Part shown: positions 43,392 to 52,290 of the stretch, in pieces
Layout: each line of letters begins with the position of its first letter
Position numbering within the stretch: position 1 is the stretch's first letter
Assembly (NCBI GenBank): GCA_017792345.1
Contig: CP051228.1
Span: 2,108,001-2,172,000 of the forward strand
From: Mesoflavibacter sp.
GTDB taxonomy: Bacteria; Pseudomonadota; Alphaproteobacteria; UBA8366; Aestuariispiraceae
Length of the DNA stretch: 64,000 nt
Direction of reading: 5' to 3'
Notes under the pieces: generated by a model
Database searches by the model: none
Told to the model about the DNA's origin: nothing
The model's input: the letters and a program-made list of their open reading frames with translations, nothing else
Program-made: the position numbers and the translations under genes

Positions 43392-44240
43392 ATGGATGAA
43401 TTGCTCGCAGCCACCTGTTTCTCCGCCCTGTCGCAGGAAACCCGCGTCCGGCTTTTGCGTCTTTTGATCGCAACCGGCGCGTCGGGGATGCGGGCGGGAG
43501 AGATTCAAGGCCGGATGGAAATTCCGTCGTCGACCCTGTCCTTTCATCTCTCGGCGCTGGAACAGGCGGGGCTGATCCAATCGACCCGCCAGGGCCGGAC
43601 CACGATCTATGCCGTGCGGCTTCTGGGGCTGCGTCAGCTGCTGACTTTCGTGACCGAAACCTGCTGCAACGGGCGTACGGACCTGTGCGGCGATATCGCG
43701 GGAATGTTTCCTGACATCGTGGAGGAAAAGCCAATGACCGGGCGTTTCAATGTCCTGTTCCTGTGTACCCACAATTCGGCCCGTTCCATCATCGCGGAAG
43801 CCGTTCTGAACAAGATCGGCGGCGGCAAGTTCCGGGCCTATTCAGCCGGATCGGACCCGATCGACGCGCCGAACGCGGATGTGTTGAAGAATCTGAAAAA
43901 TCTGGGCTTTGACGTCTCCACCTCCCGCAGCAAATCCTGGGACGAGTTCACCCGGACGGATGCGCCCGAAATGGATTTCGTGATTGCGCTGTGCGACACG
44001 ACCGCCGGTCAGACCTGCCCGGAATTCGGCAATCACGTGGTCACCGCGTCCTGGCCGCTGCCGGATCCGGCGAAGTTCGAAGGGACAACCGCCGAGCGTG
44101 AAGTATTGCTGAAAGAATTGTTCGGCATGATCAAGCGGCGCCTGGAGATCTTCATCAATCTGCCTTTCGGCACGTTGGATCGCATGGCGCTGAAATCGCG
44201 CCTGGACGAATTGGGCTACGGCCCGGCTGAAAACGCTTAA
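43392..44240 (+). CDS. ArsR repressor fused to LMW-phosphatase-type arsenate reductase
   Basis: A 282-residue fusion. Residues about 1-105 are an ArsR winged-helix domain ([35 protein letters not shown]) ending in a Cys-rich segment, [11 protein letters not shown], likely the arsenite sensor. Residues about 115-282 are a low-molecular-weight phosphatase-like ArsC, with the CX5R loop in [12 protein letters not shown] and further Cys residues in [17 protein letters not shown]. Reduction of arsenate and sensing of arsenite would thus be on one chain. It opens the operon with GAPDH and ArsJ. No ribosome-binding site is visible. Confidence 0.9.
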   Translation: MDELLAATCFSALSQETRVRLLRLLIATGASGMRAGEIQGRMEIPSSTLSFHLSALEQAGLIQSTRQGRTTIYAVRLLGLRQLLTFVTETCCNGRTDLCGDIAGMFPDIVEEKPMTGRFNVLFLCTHNSARSIIAEAVLNKIGGGKFRAYSAGSDPIDAPNADVLKNLKNLGFDVSTSRSKSWDEFTRTDAPEMDFVIALCDTTAGQTCPEFGNHVVTASWPLPDPAKFEGTTAEREVLLKELFGMIKRRLEIFINLPFGTLDRMALKSRLDELGYGPAENA

Positions 44241-44254
44241 GGGGGCCGCGTAAC

Positions 44255-45298
44255 ATGGCGATTGGTATCAACGGCATGGGCCGGATCGGAAGGCTCGCCC
44301 TGCGTGCAGCCCTGGGCGGAGTCGCGCGCGACCCGTCCGACCCCAAGGCGGGAACCGGCCTGGATGTCGTTCATGTGAACGAGATTTCCGGCGGTGCGGT
44401 CACGACCGCGCATCTGCTGGAATTCGACAGCGTCCAGGGCCGCTGGCGCGGCGATCTGAAAACCCTGTCCGATGATGCGATCGGCATCGGCGGGCGTAAG
44501 ATCGGCTTCACCGGTGCCGCCGAACCCGGCGATGTGCCCTGGGGCGATCTGGGCTGCGACATCGTGCTGGAATGCACCGGCAAGTTCCGCAAACGTGACC
44601 AGTTGCAGGCCTATCTGGACCGCGGCGTGAAGCGGGTGATCGTGGCCGCGCCGGTCAAGGACCCGGATGTCTTGAACATCGTCATGGGGGTCAATGACGA
44701 TCGCTATGACAGGGACCGGCACCGGATCGTGACGGCGGCGTCATGCACGACCAATTGTCTGGCCCCGGTGGTGAAGGTCGTGCATGAGGCGATCGGCATC
44801 CGCCACGGTCAGATCACCACCATTCACGACCCGACCAATACCAATGTCGTCACCGACGCGCCGCATAAGGATCTGCGCCGGGCGCGCTCGGCCATGCTGT
44901 CGCTGCAGCCGACGACGACGGGCAGCGCCACCGCGATCGGGCTGATCTTCCCGGAACTGGTGGGCAAGCTGAACGGCCATGCCGTGCGGGCCCCGGTCCT
45001 GAATGCCAGCCTGACCGATTGCGTGTTCGAGCTGACCCGCGAAACCTCGGCCGAAGAAGTGAATGCCCTGTTCGACACGGCCGCGGCCGGTCCTCTGGCC
45101 GGAATCCTGGGCATCGAACACCGGCCGTTGGTTTCGGCGGATTATGCCCGCGACAGCCGCAGCGCCATCGTCGACGGGTTGAGCACGATGGTGACCGACG
45201 GGACGCTGCTGAAAATCTATGCCTGGTACGACAACGAGCTGGGCTATGCCTGCCGCATGGTCGACCTGGCCAACAAGCTGATCGCCGAAGGTTTGTGA
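44255..45298 (+). CDS. ArsJ-associated glyceraldehyde-3-phosphate dehydrogenase
   Basis: A 347-residue GAPDH. NAD-binding begins [17 protein letters not shown], the catalytic Cys is in [18 protein letters not shown], and [19 protein letters not shown] is the C-terminal signature. Family variants encoded beside arsJ use arsenate in place of phosphate and give 1-arseno-3-phosphoglycerate, which ArsJ exports. The gene begins 14 bases after the arsR-arsC fusion and ends 7 bases before arsJ, so it is part of that operon and is not the glycolytic housekeeping copy. Confidence 0.9.
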   Translation: MAIGINGMGRIGRLALRAALGGVARDPSDPKAGTGLDVVHVNEISGGAVTTAHLLEFDSVQGRWRGDLKTLSDDAIGIGGRKIGFTGAAEPGDVPWGDLGCDIVLECTGKFRKRDQLQAYLDRGVKRVIVAAPVKDPDVLNIVMGVNDDRYDRDRHRIVTAASCTTNCLAPVVKVVHEAIGIRHGQITTIHDPTNTNVVTDAPHKDLRRARSAMLSLQPTTTGSATAIGLIFPELVGKLNGHAVRAPVLNASLTDCVFELTRETSAEEVNALFDTAAAGPLAGILGIEHRPLVSADYARDSRSAIVDGLSTMVTDGTLLKIYAWYDNELGYACRMVDLANKLIAEGL

Positions 45299-45305
45299 CC
45301 GCACC

Positions 45306-46520
45306 ATGCGCAATTACCTGATCGTCACGGCCTCTTACTGGGGGTTCACGCTGACCGATGGGGCGTTGCGCATGCTCGTCCTGCTGCATTTCTACCGGCT
45401 GGGCTATTCGCCCTTCACGCTCGCCTTCCTGTTCCTGCTGTACGAGGCGGCGGGGATCTTCGCCAATCTTGGCGGCGGGTGGCTGGCGGCGCGCTTCGGC
45501 ATCAGGCGTATGCTCGGGCTGGGTCTGGCGCTTCAGATCGTCGGCCTGTTGTTTTTGTCGGCGCTCGACCCGGGCTGGGGCGCGACCTTGTCCGTCATCT
45601 GGGTCGTCGCGGCGCAGGGGCTGGCGGGAATCGCCAAGGACATCACCAAGACAGCATCGAAATCGGCGATCAAGATCACCTCGGTCGACGGCAACAGCCA
45701 GCTGTTTCGCTGGGTCGCCTGGTTCACCGGCTCGAAGAACGCAACCAAGGGCCTGGGCTTTTTCGTCGGCGGCCTGTTGCTCGACGCGGCCGGGTTCGTG
45801 CCTGCCCTTTGGGGCATGGCGGCGATGCTGGCGGTCATCCTGATCGCCTGCCTTGCGGCATTGCCGTCCGGACTCGGGGTCAGCGCCTCGTCGAAATCGA
45901 TGAAGGAACTCTTCGCCAAGTCGCCGGGGGTGAACATTCTGGCCGCCGCGCGGGTCTTCATGTTCGGGGCGCGGGACGTATGGTTCGTTGTCGGCCTGCC
46001 GGTTTTCCTCTATGCGTCGGGCTGGGATTTCTGGGCGGTCGGCGGATTTCTGGCTGCCTGGACGATTGCCTACGGCGGCATTCAGGCGGTCGCCCCCGCC
46101 CTGGTCGCGCGCAGCCCGGACGGGCTCAGCCGCGAGGTTCCTGCCGCCCGGCTCTGGGGCCTCGCCCTGGCGATAATCCCGGCATTGCTGCTCGCGGCGC
46201 TCAGCACTCCCACCGCCCTGCCTGTCGCGGTCGAAAGCGTGGTACTGGCCGGGCTGATGGTGTTCGGGGTGGCCTTTGCCGTGAACTCCTCGCTGCATTC
46301 CTATCTGATCCTGGCCTATGCCGGATCGAAGAAGGCGGCGGAGGATGTCGGCTTCTATTACGCCGCCAACGCGGCCGGCCGGCTGATGGGAACCCTGCTG
46401 TCCGGCCTGCTGTATCAGATCGCCGGCCTGTCCGGCTGCATTGCCGGATCGCTGATCATGCTGGTCCTCTGCGCGGCGATCACCTTCGCCCTGCCCCGGG
46501 ACGCCAAGTCAGCGGGCTAG
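45306..46520 (+). CDS. arsJ: Organoarsenical efflux MFS transporter ArsJ
   Basis: A 404-residue MFS protein with about 12 helices, opening with RNYLIVTASYWGFTLTDGALRMLVLLHFY, typical of ArsJ. IAKDITKTASKSAIKITS after about helix 4 and FWAVGGFLAAWTIAYGGIQA later in the chain are family segments. It exports 1-arseno-3-phosphoglycerate, which then decays to arsenate outside. With the GAPDH it gives a resistance route to arsenate that does not need reduction, complementing the ArsC domain of the fusion. No clear ribosome-binding site precedes the ATG, so reinitiation after the GAPDH stop is likely. Confidence 0.9.
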   Translation: MRNYLIVTASYWGFTLTDGALRMLVLLHFYRLGYSPFTLAFLFLLYEAAGIFANLGGGWLAARFGIRRMLGLGLALQIVGLLFLSALDPGWGATLSVIWVVAAQGLAGIAKDITKTASKSAIKITSVDGNSQLFRWVAWFTGSKNATKGLGFFVGGLLLDAAGFVPALWGMAAMLAVILIACLAALPSGLGVSASSKSMKELFAKSPGVNILAAARVFMFGARDVWFVVGLPVFLYASGWDFWAVGGFLAAWTIAYGGIQAVAPALVARSPDGLSREVPAARLWGLALAIIPALLLAALSTPTALPVAVESVVLAGLMVFGVAFAVNSSLHSYLILAYAGSKKAAEDVGFYYAANAAGRLMGTLLSGLLYQIAGLSGCIAGSLIMLVLCAAITFALPRDAKSAG

Positions 46521-46549
46521 GGGGCATTCGTCCGATTGTCGGGGAAAGG

Positions 46550-46625
46550 TGGTGCCGGATGCAGGGATCGAACCCGCGACCTTCGGTTTACAAAACCGCT
46601 GCTCTACCAGCTGAGCTAATCCGGC
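46550..46625 (-). tRNA. tRNA-Thr (anticodon TGT)
   Basis: The minus strand reads a full cloverleaf of 76 bases with encoded CCA. The acceptor stem is GCCGGAT with ATCCGGC, the D-arm AGCTCAGCTGGTAGAGC, the anticodon loop TTTGTAA, and the T-arm GCGGG-TTCGATC-CCTGC. The 3' end follows arsJ by 29 bases on the opposite strand. Confidence 0.95.
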
Positions 46626-46646
46626 TGCTCTGATCGAGTGGCCGCT

Positions 46647-46675
46647 CTTCTACGGCGGTTTCGGGACCCTGTCAA
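46647..46675 (-). promoter_or_regulatory. Sigma-70-type promoter for tRNA-Thr
   Basis: On the minus strand TTGACA (46675-46670), a 17-base spacer, then TAGAAG (46652-46647). The predicted start is about 15 bases before the tRNA 5' end. Confidence 0.65.
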
Positions 46676-46788
46676 AGTACCAGAGATGTGGAATGCAATC
46701 CGGGCGGTTTTCCGTTGGCACGCCTTGGTCTTGTGACTAAGAATCCGAGTGGGGAATAGGATTGTTCTAGTGATATTTGGGGGTGGGT

Positions 46789-47550
46789 ATGGATACGTTT
46801 CGAGGCGTTGCACGCCTTTCCGCGATGATCGCCGTTGCCCTGGTGGTGGCCGCTTGCCAGACCACCAGCATGAACCGGACCGATACCCTGACGACGCTGG
46901 AAGACGATGTCACCGTGATCGTCATGCCGGCGGATGTGCAATTGGTCGAACTGACGGCGGGCGGTCTTGAAGAACCGAATGCCCAGTGGACGGCGGATGC
47001 GACGGGATACATCCACGAAAGCCTGAAAAGCAGCTTTGATGACCTGGGCCTGACCTATCAGGTGTTGGACCTCGACACCTTGTCGGAACAGGAGCGGTTG
47101 CAAGAAGAGGAACTGGGTAAGCTGCACCGCGCGGTCGGCGCATCCATTATCGTGCACCGCTTCCTTCAGGTGATCCAGGTGCGCGGCAGCGTCCTGGTTC
47201 AGCCGAAACTTCCCGTCATGGGGGATAAGTTCGACTTCAGCCTGGGCGACCAGGTCTCGGTGATCCGGGACCACAGCGGCGCCGACTATGCCCTGTTCCT
47301 TTTCGTGAAGGATCAATATTCCAGCGCCGGCCGGGTCGCGCTGAATGTCGTTGCGGCCCTGTTGGGGGCACCGGTTCGGGGCGGGAGCCAGGTCGGCTAC
47401 GCCTCTCTGGTCGATCTCAGGAGCGGTGAATTGGTATGGTTCAATCTTCTGGCGCGGCAGACGGGCGATCTGCGCAAGGCCGAAACGGCGCCGGAAACGG
47501 TTGCCGAATTGCTGAGCAATTTCCCGTCGAAGACGACGACCGCCCAGTAA
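46789..47550 (+). CDS. Lipoprotein of unknown function
   Basis: The product is 253 residues from ATG 46789; a TTG at 46777 would add four residues. A type II signal ends in a lipobox (ALVVAAC-QT) at about residue 23. The mature part is alpha/beta with VTVIVMPADVQLVELTAGG, a helix-rich middle (SEQERLQEEELGKLHRAVG) and DYALFLFVKDQYSSAGRV near 165. The strand-helix layout recalls small envelope proteins that bind or sense, but I do not recognise a named family. It is followed 28 bases on by the M48 metalloprotease gene, with which it probably shares a transcript. Confidence 0.75.
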   Translation: MDTFRGVARLSAMIAVALVVAACQTTSMNRTDTLTTLEDDVTVIVMPADVQLVELTAGGLEEPNAQWTADATGYIHESLKSSFDDLGLTYQVLDLDTLSEQERLQEEELGKLHRAVGASIIVHRFLQVIQVRGSVLVQPKLPVMGDKFDFSLGDQVSVIRDHSGADYALFLFVKDQYSSAGRVALNVVAALLGAPVRGGSQVGYASLVDLRSGELVWFNLLARQTGDLRKAETAPETVAELLSNFPSKTTTAQ

Positions 47551-47578
47551 TGCCGATCGAACCGCCGGCCAATACGCA

Positions 47579-48949
47579 ATGACTTGGACCGACCCATTCC
47601 GATCGTGGAGATCGCCGACCAACGTTCCCGCCGCCTTTGCGCGGGCGGCCGGCGTTCTGTGCCTGACGGCCTGTGTCGCGACGGGCGGCGGCAAATCCGA
47701 AACGACGCCGATCGCCGAGGGTCAGATTGTCGAGGCCGGTGACGGCTCGGTATCGCCCGGTGTCGTGGATGTCACGCCGGAAGGCACCGATTCCTCCCTC
47801 TATGTCGAACCCCTGCCGTTGCGGCCCATCCCGGCGGATATCGACATCGGGGAGCGTCCCAGCCTGGAGACCGACGAGGCCGGGTTATGGATGCAGATGG
47901 ATCGGGCGGAACGGCAGCTTGCCACGTCCGGTAAGAGAATCCGCGACCCGGAACTGGAATCCTATATCACCGGGATCGTCTGCGATCTGGCGAACCAGTA
48001 TTGCGGAGATGTTCGCGTCTATCTGGTTCGCACGCCGATCTTCAACGCCACCATGGCCCCAAACGGCGTGATGCAGGTTTGGAGCGGATTGCTTTTGCGC
48101 GCGCAGGATGAGGCGCAGCTTGCCGCGGTTCTCGGCCATGAGATTGCGCATTATCTGCGGCGGCATTCGATCAAGCGGTTCCGGGACATTCGGTCGAAAC
48201 TGACCGGGCTGGCCGTGTTCCGGATCGCCGCGGCCGTCTTCGGGGTGGCGCCCGTGGGCGACGTCGCCGCGCTGGGGATGATGGGATCGATTCAGTCCTA
48301 TAGCCGCGATCATGAGCGCGAGAGCGACTTTATGGGCCAGAACCTCATGGTCGAGAGCGGCTATGATCCGATGGCCGCGTCCGAGCTTTGGGCCCAGTTG
48401 AACCGCGAGCGCGCCCGGATGGAAGAGATCGACCCGGATAAGAAGTCGCCCCGTTCCGTCTTCTTCGCCAGTCACCCGCCCAGCGAGGAGCGGGAGGAGA
48501 ACCTGCGCCTGCGGGCCGAAGCCTTCGCGCAGAGCGGGGTTGAGGGACGGCGCGGCCGCGAGGACTACATCGCCGCCCTGGGCGAATGGCGCGAAGTCTT
48601 TCTGCGCGACGAGTTGGAGCTCGGCGAATACGCTCAGTCCGAGGCCCTTCTGGAAATCCTGGTCGACTCCCGACCGGAGGACGGTGCCCTGCGATACTTC
48701 CAGGGCGAACTCTACCGTGCCCGGTCGCAAGACGGCGACGCCGACCTTGCGCTGGCCGCCTATGCGGAGGCCGCGGAGCTTGGATATACGGAGGCCGGCC
48801 TGTATCGCGGGTGGGGCCTGACCGCCTTGAAAAACGGCGATAACGCGGCCGGGGTCGCGGCTTTGAAAACCTATCTCGATCTGGCGCCGGAGGCACCGGA
48901 TGCCGGGATGATCCAATTCATGATCGGGAGCGCCGACGCGACGTCATGA
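47579..48949 (+). CDS. M48-family metalloprotease lipoprotein with TPR-like tail
   Basis: A 456-residue protein with a lipobox (VLCLTAC-VA) at about residue 32. The zinc-protease motif is AAVLGHEIAHYLRRHS (HExxH), and SYSRDHERESDFMGQ supplies the third ligand Glu. The C-terminal third is TPR-like (EYAQSEALLEILVDSRPEDGALRYFQGELY, DLALAAYAEAAELGYTEAGLYRGWGL). This is the layout of BepA/YfgC-type proteases, which degrade misfolded outer-membrane proteins and aid barrel assembly. The stop overlaps a possible upstream start of the next lipoprotein gene. No strong ribosome-binding site is visible. Confidence 0.88.
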   Translation: MTWTDPFRSWRSPTNVPAAFARAAGVLCLTACVATGGGKSETTPIAEGQIVEAGDGSVSPGVVDVTPEGTDSSLYVEPLPLRPIPADIDIGERPSLETDEAGLWMQMDRAERQLATSGKRIRDPELESYITGIVCDLANQYCGDVRVYLVRTPIFNATMAPNGVMQVWSGLLLRAQDEAQLAAVLGHEIAHYLRRHSIKRFRDIRSKLTGLAVFRIAAAVFGVAPVGDVAALGMMGSIQSYSRDHERESDFMGQNLMVESGYDPMAASELWAQLNRERARMEEIDPDKKSPRSVFFASHPPSEEREENLRLRAEAFAQSGVEGRRGREDYIAALGEWREVFLRDELELGEYAQSEALLEILVDSRPEDGALRYFQGELYRARSQDGDADLALAAYAEAAELGYTEAGLYRGWGLTALKNGDNAAGVAALKTYLDLAPEAPDAGMIQFMIGSADATS

Positions 48950-49005
48950 CCGCGCCCGGCTTCGTGCCGGGATCGTCATGCGAGTTGGGAAATGGAGGGG
49001 TGAGA

Positions 49006-49584
49006 ATGAAGAAGATTGTTTTGTCGCTGGGCCTGACGGCTCTCTTGCTGATGGCGGGATGTGCCAAGCAATTCGTACAGGTCGATCCCAGCACGCAGCA
49101 ATTCGGCCCGGTATCCTTCACCACCGCTCAGCCCTGGAACAAGGTGGATATCAATGCCGATCATTCGATGTGGACCGTGGACGGCCTGACCCTGAACACC
49201 CTGGAACTGACGGGGAATGTCGGGAAGGGGAAACGCCTTTTCGGCAGCGCGAAGACGATCAAGGGTCCGCAATTCGACCCGTCCATGAGCCTGCCCGAAC
49301 AATCGGAATTCCTTCTGGCGTCGCTGCGTGCGGACGGGTTGCCGAATGCCGAAATCTTCGGTCTGGAGGCCTTCCGAATTGGCGAGATCGACGCCTTCAC
49401 GGTCTATTTCGGCGGCGAGAACGAGGACGGTCTGGATACGCTAGGCCTCGCGGTGGGTTTCGTTCACGACGAGGCATTCCATGCCATCATCTACCGGGCG
49501 GCCAGCGAACATTACTATGAAAAGCTGCTGCCGGAAGTCACCGGGATCATCGAAAGCCTGAAGTCGAACGAGGTGTCGACCTAA
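49006..49584 (+). CDS. Lipoprotein of unknown function
   Basis: The product has 192 residues from ATG 49006, which has a strong GGAGGGG upstream; the frame is open from 48946 but the earlier part lacks a signal. The lipobox is LLLMAGC-AK at about residue 16. The mature domain is beta-rich (FGPVSFTTAQPWNKVDINADHSMWTVDGL, FRIGEIDAFTVYFGGENEDGLDTLGLAVGFVHDEAFHAIIYR). No family is recognised. It follows the M48 gene and converges on rlmB: the two stop codons overlap within 49581-49584. Confidence 0.75.
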   Translation: MKKIVLSLGLTALLLMAGCAKQFVQVDPSTQQFGPVSFTTAQPWNKVDINADHSMWTVDGLTLNTLELTGNVGKGKRLFGSAKTIKGPQFDPSMSLPEQSEFLLASLRADGLPNAEIFGLEAFRIGEIDAFTVYFGGENEDGLDTLGLAVGFVHDEAFHAIIYRAASEHYYEKLLPEVTGIIESLKSNEVST

Positions 49585-50411
49585 TCGCGCTGGGTGGTGG
49601 CGGCATAGAGCGCCACCGCGGCCGCGTTGGAGACGTTGAGCGAGCCGACGGCATTGGGCGCCATGGCGATCCTCACGATGCCGTCGCAGGCCTCCCGGGT
49701 CAGGCGGCGCATGCCGTCGCCTTCGGCCCCGAGGATCAGGGCGATAGGACGGTCCTGCGGCAGGGCGGACAGGGTCTCTTCCGCCTCGCCGGCAAGGCCC
49801 ACGACCCAGTATCCCAGCTGCTTCATTTCTTCCATCGCGCGCGCCAGGTTGCCGACCCGCACGAAGGGGACGCTCTCCAGCGCCCCGGATGCGGTCTTGG
49901 CCAGGGCGGCGGTCTCCGGCGGGGCGTGTCGGTCCTGAACCACCACGGCGGCGGCTCCGAATACGGCGGCGGACCGCAGGATGGCGCCGACATTGCGCGG
50001 ATCAGTGACCTGATCGAGCACCAGAAGCGGCTTGCCGGCCGCCGGATCGGGCAGGTCGGTCAAGGCCGGCGGTTCCAGCGGCAGAACCTCCAGCGCCAGG
50101 CCCTGATGGACGCTGTCCGGCCCGGCCAGACGGTCGATATCGTCGCGGCTGCCTTCCTCGATCGCGATGCCACGGCGCGCGGCGGCGGCGGCGACGGTCT
50201 CGGCGGCTTGGGCGGTTGCGATCAGGCGGCCGCAGCGGCGCTCCGGATTGGCAAGCGCGGCGGCCACGGAATGGGCGCCGGTCAGCCAATAGCGATTGCC
50301 GCCCGCGCCGGACGCTCCGCCGCCTCGAGGCGGGCGCGGCGCATCCTTCTGCGGACGGCCCTTCTGGCGGTTCTGACCCTTGGGCGGGCGGGATTTGTTC
50401 GACCGGTTCAT
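49581..50411 (-). CDS. rlmB: 23S rRNA (guanosine-2251-2'-O)-methyltransferase RlmB-like, SpoU family
   Basis: A 276-residue protein with a basic N-terminal tail (SNKSRPPKGQNRQKGRPQK). A substrate-binding domain follows (YWLTGAHSVAAALANPERR), then the SPOUT methyltransferase domain. Motifs are LLVLDQVTDPRNVGAILRSAAVFGAAAVV, PIALILGAEGDGMRRLTREACD and IAMAPNAVGSLNVSNAAAVALY, which form the knotted SAM site. RlmB methylates G2251 in the P-loop of 23S rRNA. The long basic tail is common in alphaproteobacterial forms. It is divergent from the tRNA-Tyr gene. Confidence 0.92.
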   Translation of the reverse strand: MNRSNKSRPPKGQNRQKGRPQKDAPRPPRGGGASGAGGNRYWLTGAHSVAAALANPERRCGRLIATAQAAETVAAAAARRGIAIEEGSRDDIDRLAGPDSVHQGLALEVLPLEPPALTDLPDPAAGKPLLVLDQVTDPRNVGAILRSAAVFGAAAVVVQDRHAPPETAALAKTASGALESVPFVRVGNLARAMEEMKQLGYWVVGLAGEAEETLSALPQDRPIALILGAEGDGMRRLTREACDGIVRIAMAPNAVGSLNVSNAAAVALYAATTQRD

Positions 50412-50507
50412 GACCGCGTCATACGCCGCCCGCGCGGGTGCGGCAAGCGGTCCGTCGATTTCGGGCCGCGAGTGGCAATTGAGGGTGCGAATTCCGCAAC
50501 TTGCCCG

Positions 50508-50536
50508 TTGACAAGGACCGGACGGAACTCTAAACC
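50508..50536 (+). promoter_or_regulatory. Sigma-70-type promoter for the tRNA-Tyr / tRNA-Gly / tuf unit
   Basis: TTGACA (50508-50513), a 17-base spacer, then TAAACC (50531-50536). The predicted start is about 32 bases before tRNA-Tyr. Confidence 0.65.
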
Positions 50537-50574
50537 CCGTCCCGCCGCGCGGAGCGGCGCAGTCGGTGTTATCT

Positions 50575-50659
50575 GGAGGGATGCCCGAGTGGTTAAAGGG
50601 GACGGACTGTAAATCCGTTGGCTTAGCCTACGTTGGTTCGAATCCAACTCCCTCCACCA
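50575..50659 (+). tRNA. tRNA-Tyr (anticodon GTA)
   Basis: An 85-base tRNA with encoded CCA and a long variable arm (GGCTTAGCC), as expected of tRNA-Tyr. The acceptor stem is GGAGGGA with TCCCTCC, the anticodon region GGACTGTAAATCC, and the T-arm GTTGG-TTCGAAT-CCAAC. Confidence 0.95.
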
Positions 50660-50746
50660 TCGACGCCGAGGCGCTCTCCGGGTCCGGCCGAAGCATCGCG
50701 AAGCGGTCGATCCGGCGGGCCGGACCGGGCGCTTCGAGTATGTTTT

Positions 50747-50820
50747 GCGGGTGTAGCTTAATGGTAAAGCTCCAGCCTTCCAAGCTGGCTACGTGGGTTC
50801 GATTCCCATCACCCGCTCCA
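50747..50820 (+). tRNA. tRNA-Gly (anticodon TCC)
   Basis: A 74-base tRNA with encoded CCA. The acceptor stem is GCGGGTG with CACCCGC, the D-arm AGCTTAATGGTAAAGC, the anticodon stem-loop CCAGCCTTCCAAGCTGG, and the T-arm GTGGG-TTCGATT-CCCAT. It lies between tRNA-Tyr and tuf and is probably cotranscribed. Confidence 0.95.
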
Positions 50821-50955
50821 GGTTGACGGCCAGATCCGGCCACGCGCACGGGATCGGATGGCCGAAGTGGTTCGAGATGGTGCGGTCCGTTGCCGGGCGC
50901 ACGCTGTGTGAAACGAGCGATCCTGAGTGACGCGAACGTAGGGAAGCGGAAAAAG

Positions 50956-52146
50956 ATGGCGAAGGAAAAGTTCGAGCGTACGAAACCGCACTGCAACATT
51001 GGCACGATTGGCCACGTTGACCATGGCAAGACGACGCTGACGGCGGCGATCACGAAGACGCTTGCGGAGACGGGCGGCGCGACGTTCATGGACTACGCGA
51101 ACATCGACAAGGCTCCGGAAGAGAAGGCGCGCGGGATCACGATCAACACGGCGCATGTGGAGTATTCGACGGACGCGCGTCACTATGCGCATGTCGACTG
51201 CCCCGGCCACGCGGACTATGTGAAGAACATGATCACGGGTGCGGCGCAGATGGACGGCGCGATCCTGGTTGTGAACGCGGCGGACGGCCCGATGCCGCAG
51301 ACGCGCGAACACATTCTTCTGGCCCGTCAGGTCGGCGTTCCGGCGATTGTGGTTTTCCTGAACAAGGTTGACCAGGTCGACGACGAAGAGCTGCTGGAGC
51401 TGGTTGAGATGGAAGTGCGTGAGCTGCTGAGCTCGTACGACTTCCCGGGCGACGACATTCCGATCGTTGCGGGTTCGGCGCTGGCCGCTCTGGAAGGCCG
51501 TGACGACAATATCGGCAAGGAGAAGATCCTCGAGCTGATGGCGGAAGTCGATAAGTACATCCCGCAGCCGGAGCGTCCGAAGGACCGTCCGTTCCTGATG
51601 CCGATCGAAGACGTGTTCTCGATCTCGGGCCGTGGCACGGTTGTGACGGGCCGCGTTGAGCAGGGTATCGTGAAGGTCGGTGAGGAAATCGAGATTGTCG
51701 GTATCCGCACGACGCAGAAGACGACGGTGACGGGCGTTGAGATGTTCCGCAAGCTGCTGGACAGCGGGGAAGCGGGCGACAACATCGGCGCGCTGCTGCG
51801 CGGCATCGGCCGTGACGACGTTGAGCGCGGTCAGGTTCTGGCGAAGCCGGGCTCGATCACGCCGCACACGAAGTTCAAGGGCGAAGCCTACATTCTGACG
51901 AAGGAAGAAGGCGGTCGTCATACCCCGTTCTTCACCAACTACCGTCCGCAGTTCTACTTCCGCACGACGGATGTGACGGGCACGGTGACGCTGCCGGAAG
52001 GCACGGAAATGGTGATGCCGGGCGACAACATTTCGATGGATGTCGAGCTGATCGCCCCGATCGCGATGGACGAAGGCCTGCGCTTCGCCATCCGTGAAGG
52101 CGGCCGCACCGTCGGTGCCGGCGTCGTCGCCTCCATCATCGAGTAA
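50956..52146 (+). CDS. tuf: Elongation factor Tu
   Basis: The product has 396 residues from ATG 50956; the frame is open from 50890 but [12 protein letters not shown] is the standard start. GTPase motifs are [18 protein letters not shown] and NKVD, and the C-terminal beta-barrels end in [14 protein letters not shown]. It delivers aminoacyl-tRNA to the ribosome. Codon use is unusual: Thr is almost always ACG, Ala GCG and Val GTT/GTG through most of the gene, then ACC/GTC/GCC in the last 80 or so bases. The gene sits in the alphaproteobacterial tRNA-tuf-tRNA-secE arrangement. A second tuf copy usually exists elsewhere. Confidence 0.98.
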   Translation: MAKEKFERTKPHCNIGTIGHVDHGKTTLTAAITKTLAETGGATFMDYANIDKAPEEKARGITINTAHVEYSTDARHYAHVDCPGHADYVKNMITGAAQMDGAILVVNAADGPMPQTREHILLARQVGVPAIVVFLNKVDQVDDEELLELVEMEVRELLSSYDFPGDDIPIVAGSALAALEGRDDNIGKEKILELMAEVDKYIPQPERPKDRPFLMPIEDVFSISGRGTVVTGRVEQGIVKVGEEIEIVGIRTTQKTTVTGVEMFRKLLDSGEAGDNIGALLRGIGRDDVERGQVLAKPGSITPHTKFKGEAYILTKEEGGRHTPFFTNYRPQFYFRTTDVTGTVTLPEGTEMVMPGDNISMDVELIAPIAMDEGLRFAIREGGRTVGAGVVASIIE

Positions 52147-52153
52147 GGTTTTC

Positions 52154-52195
52154 GGAAGGGCCGGGACGGCCCGTCGGGCGGTGCCCGGCCCTTCC
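52154..52195 (+). terminator. GC-rich hairpin after tuf
   Basis: A 12-bp stem (GGAAGGGCCGGG with CCCGGCCCTTCC) around an 18-base loop, 8 bases after the tuf stop. There is no T-tract, so it may slow or protect the tuf mRNA 3' end or guide processing rather than terminate; tRNA-Trp follows at 52215. Confidence 0.5.
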
Positions 52196-52214
52196 AAGAG
52201 TTCGCGTACCGTGT

Positions 52215-52290
52215 AGGGGTATAGCTCAGTTGGTAGAGCGACGGTCTCCAAAACCGTAGGTCCAGGGTTCGAATCCTTGTGCCCCTGCCA
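52215..52290 (+). tRNA. tRNA-Trp (anticodon CCA)
   Basis: A 76-base tRNA with encoded CCA. The acceptor stem is AGGGGTA with TGCCCCT (one G-T pair), the D-arm AGCTCAGTTGGTAGAGC, the anticodon stem-loop ACGGTCTCCAAAACCGT, and the T-arm CAGGG-TTCGAAT-CCTTG. Confidence 0.95.
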
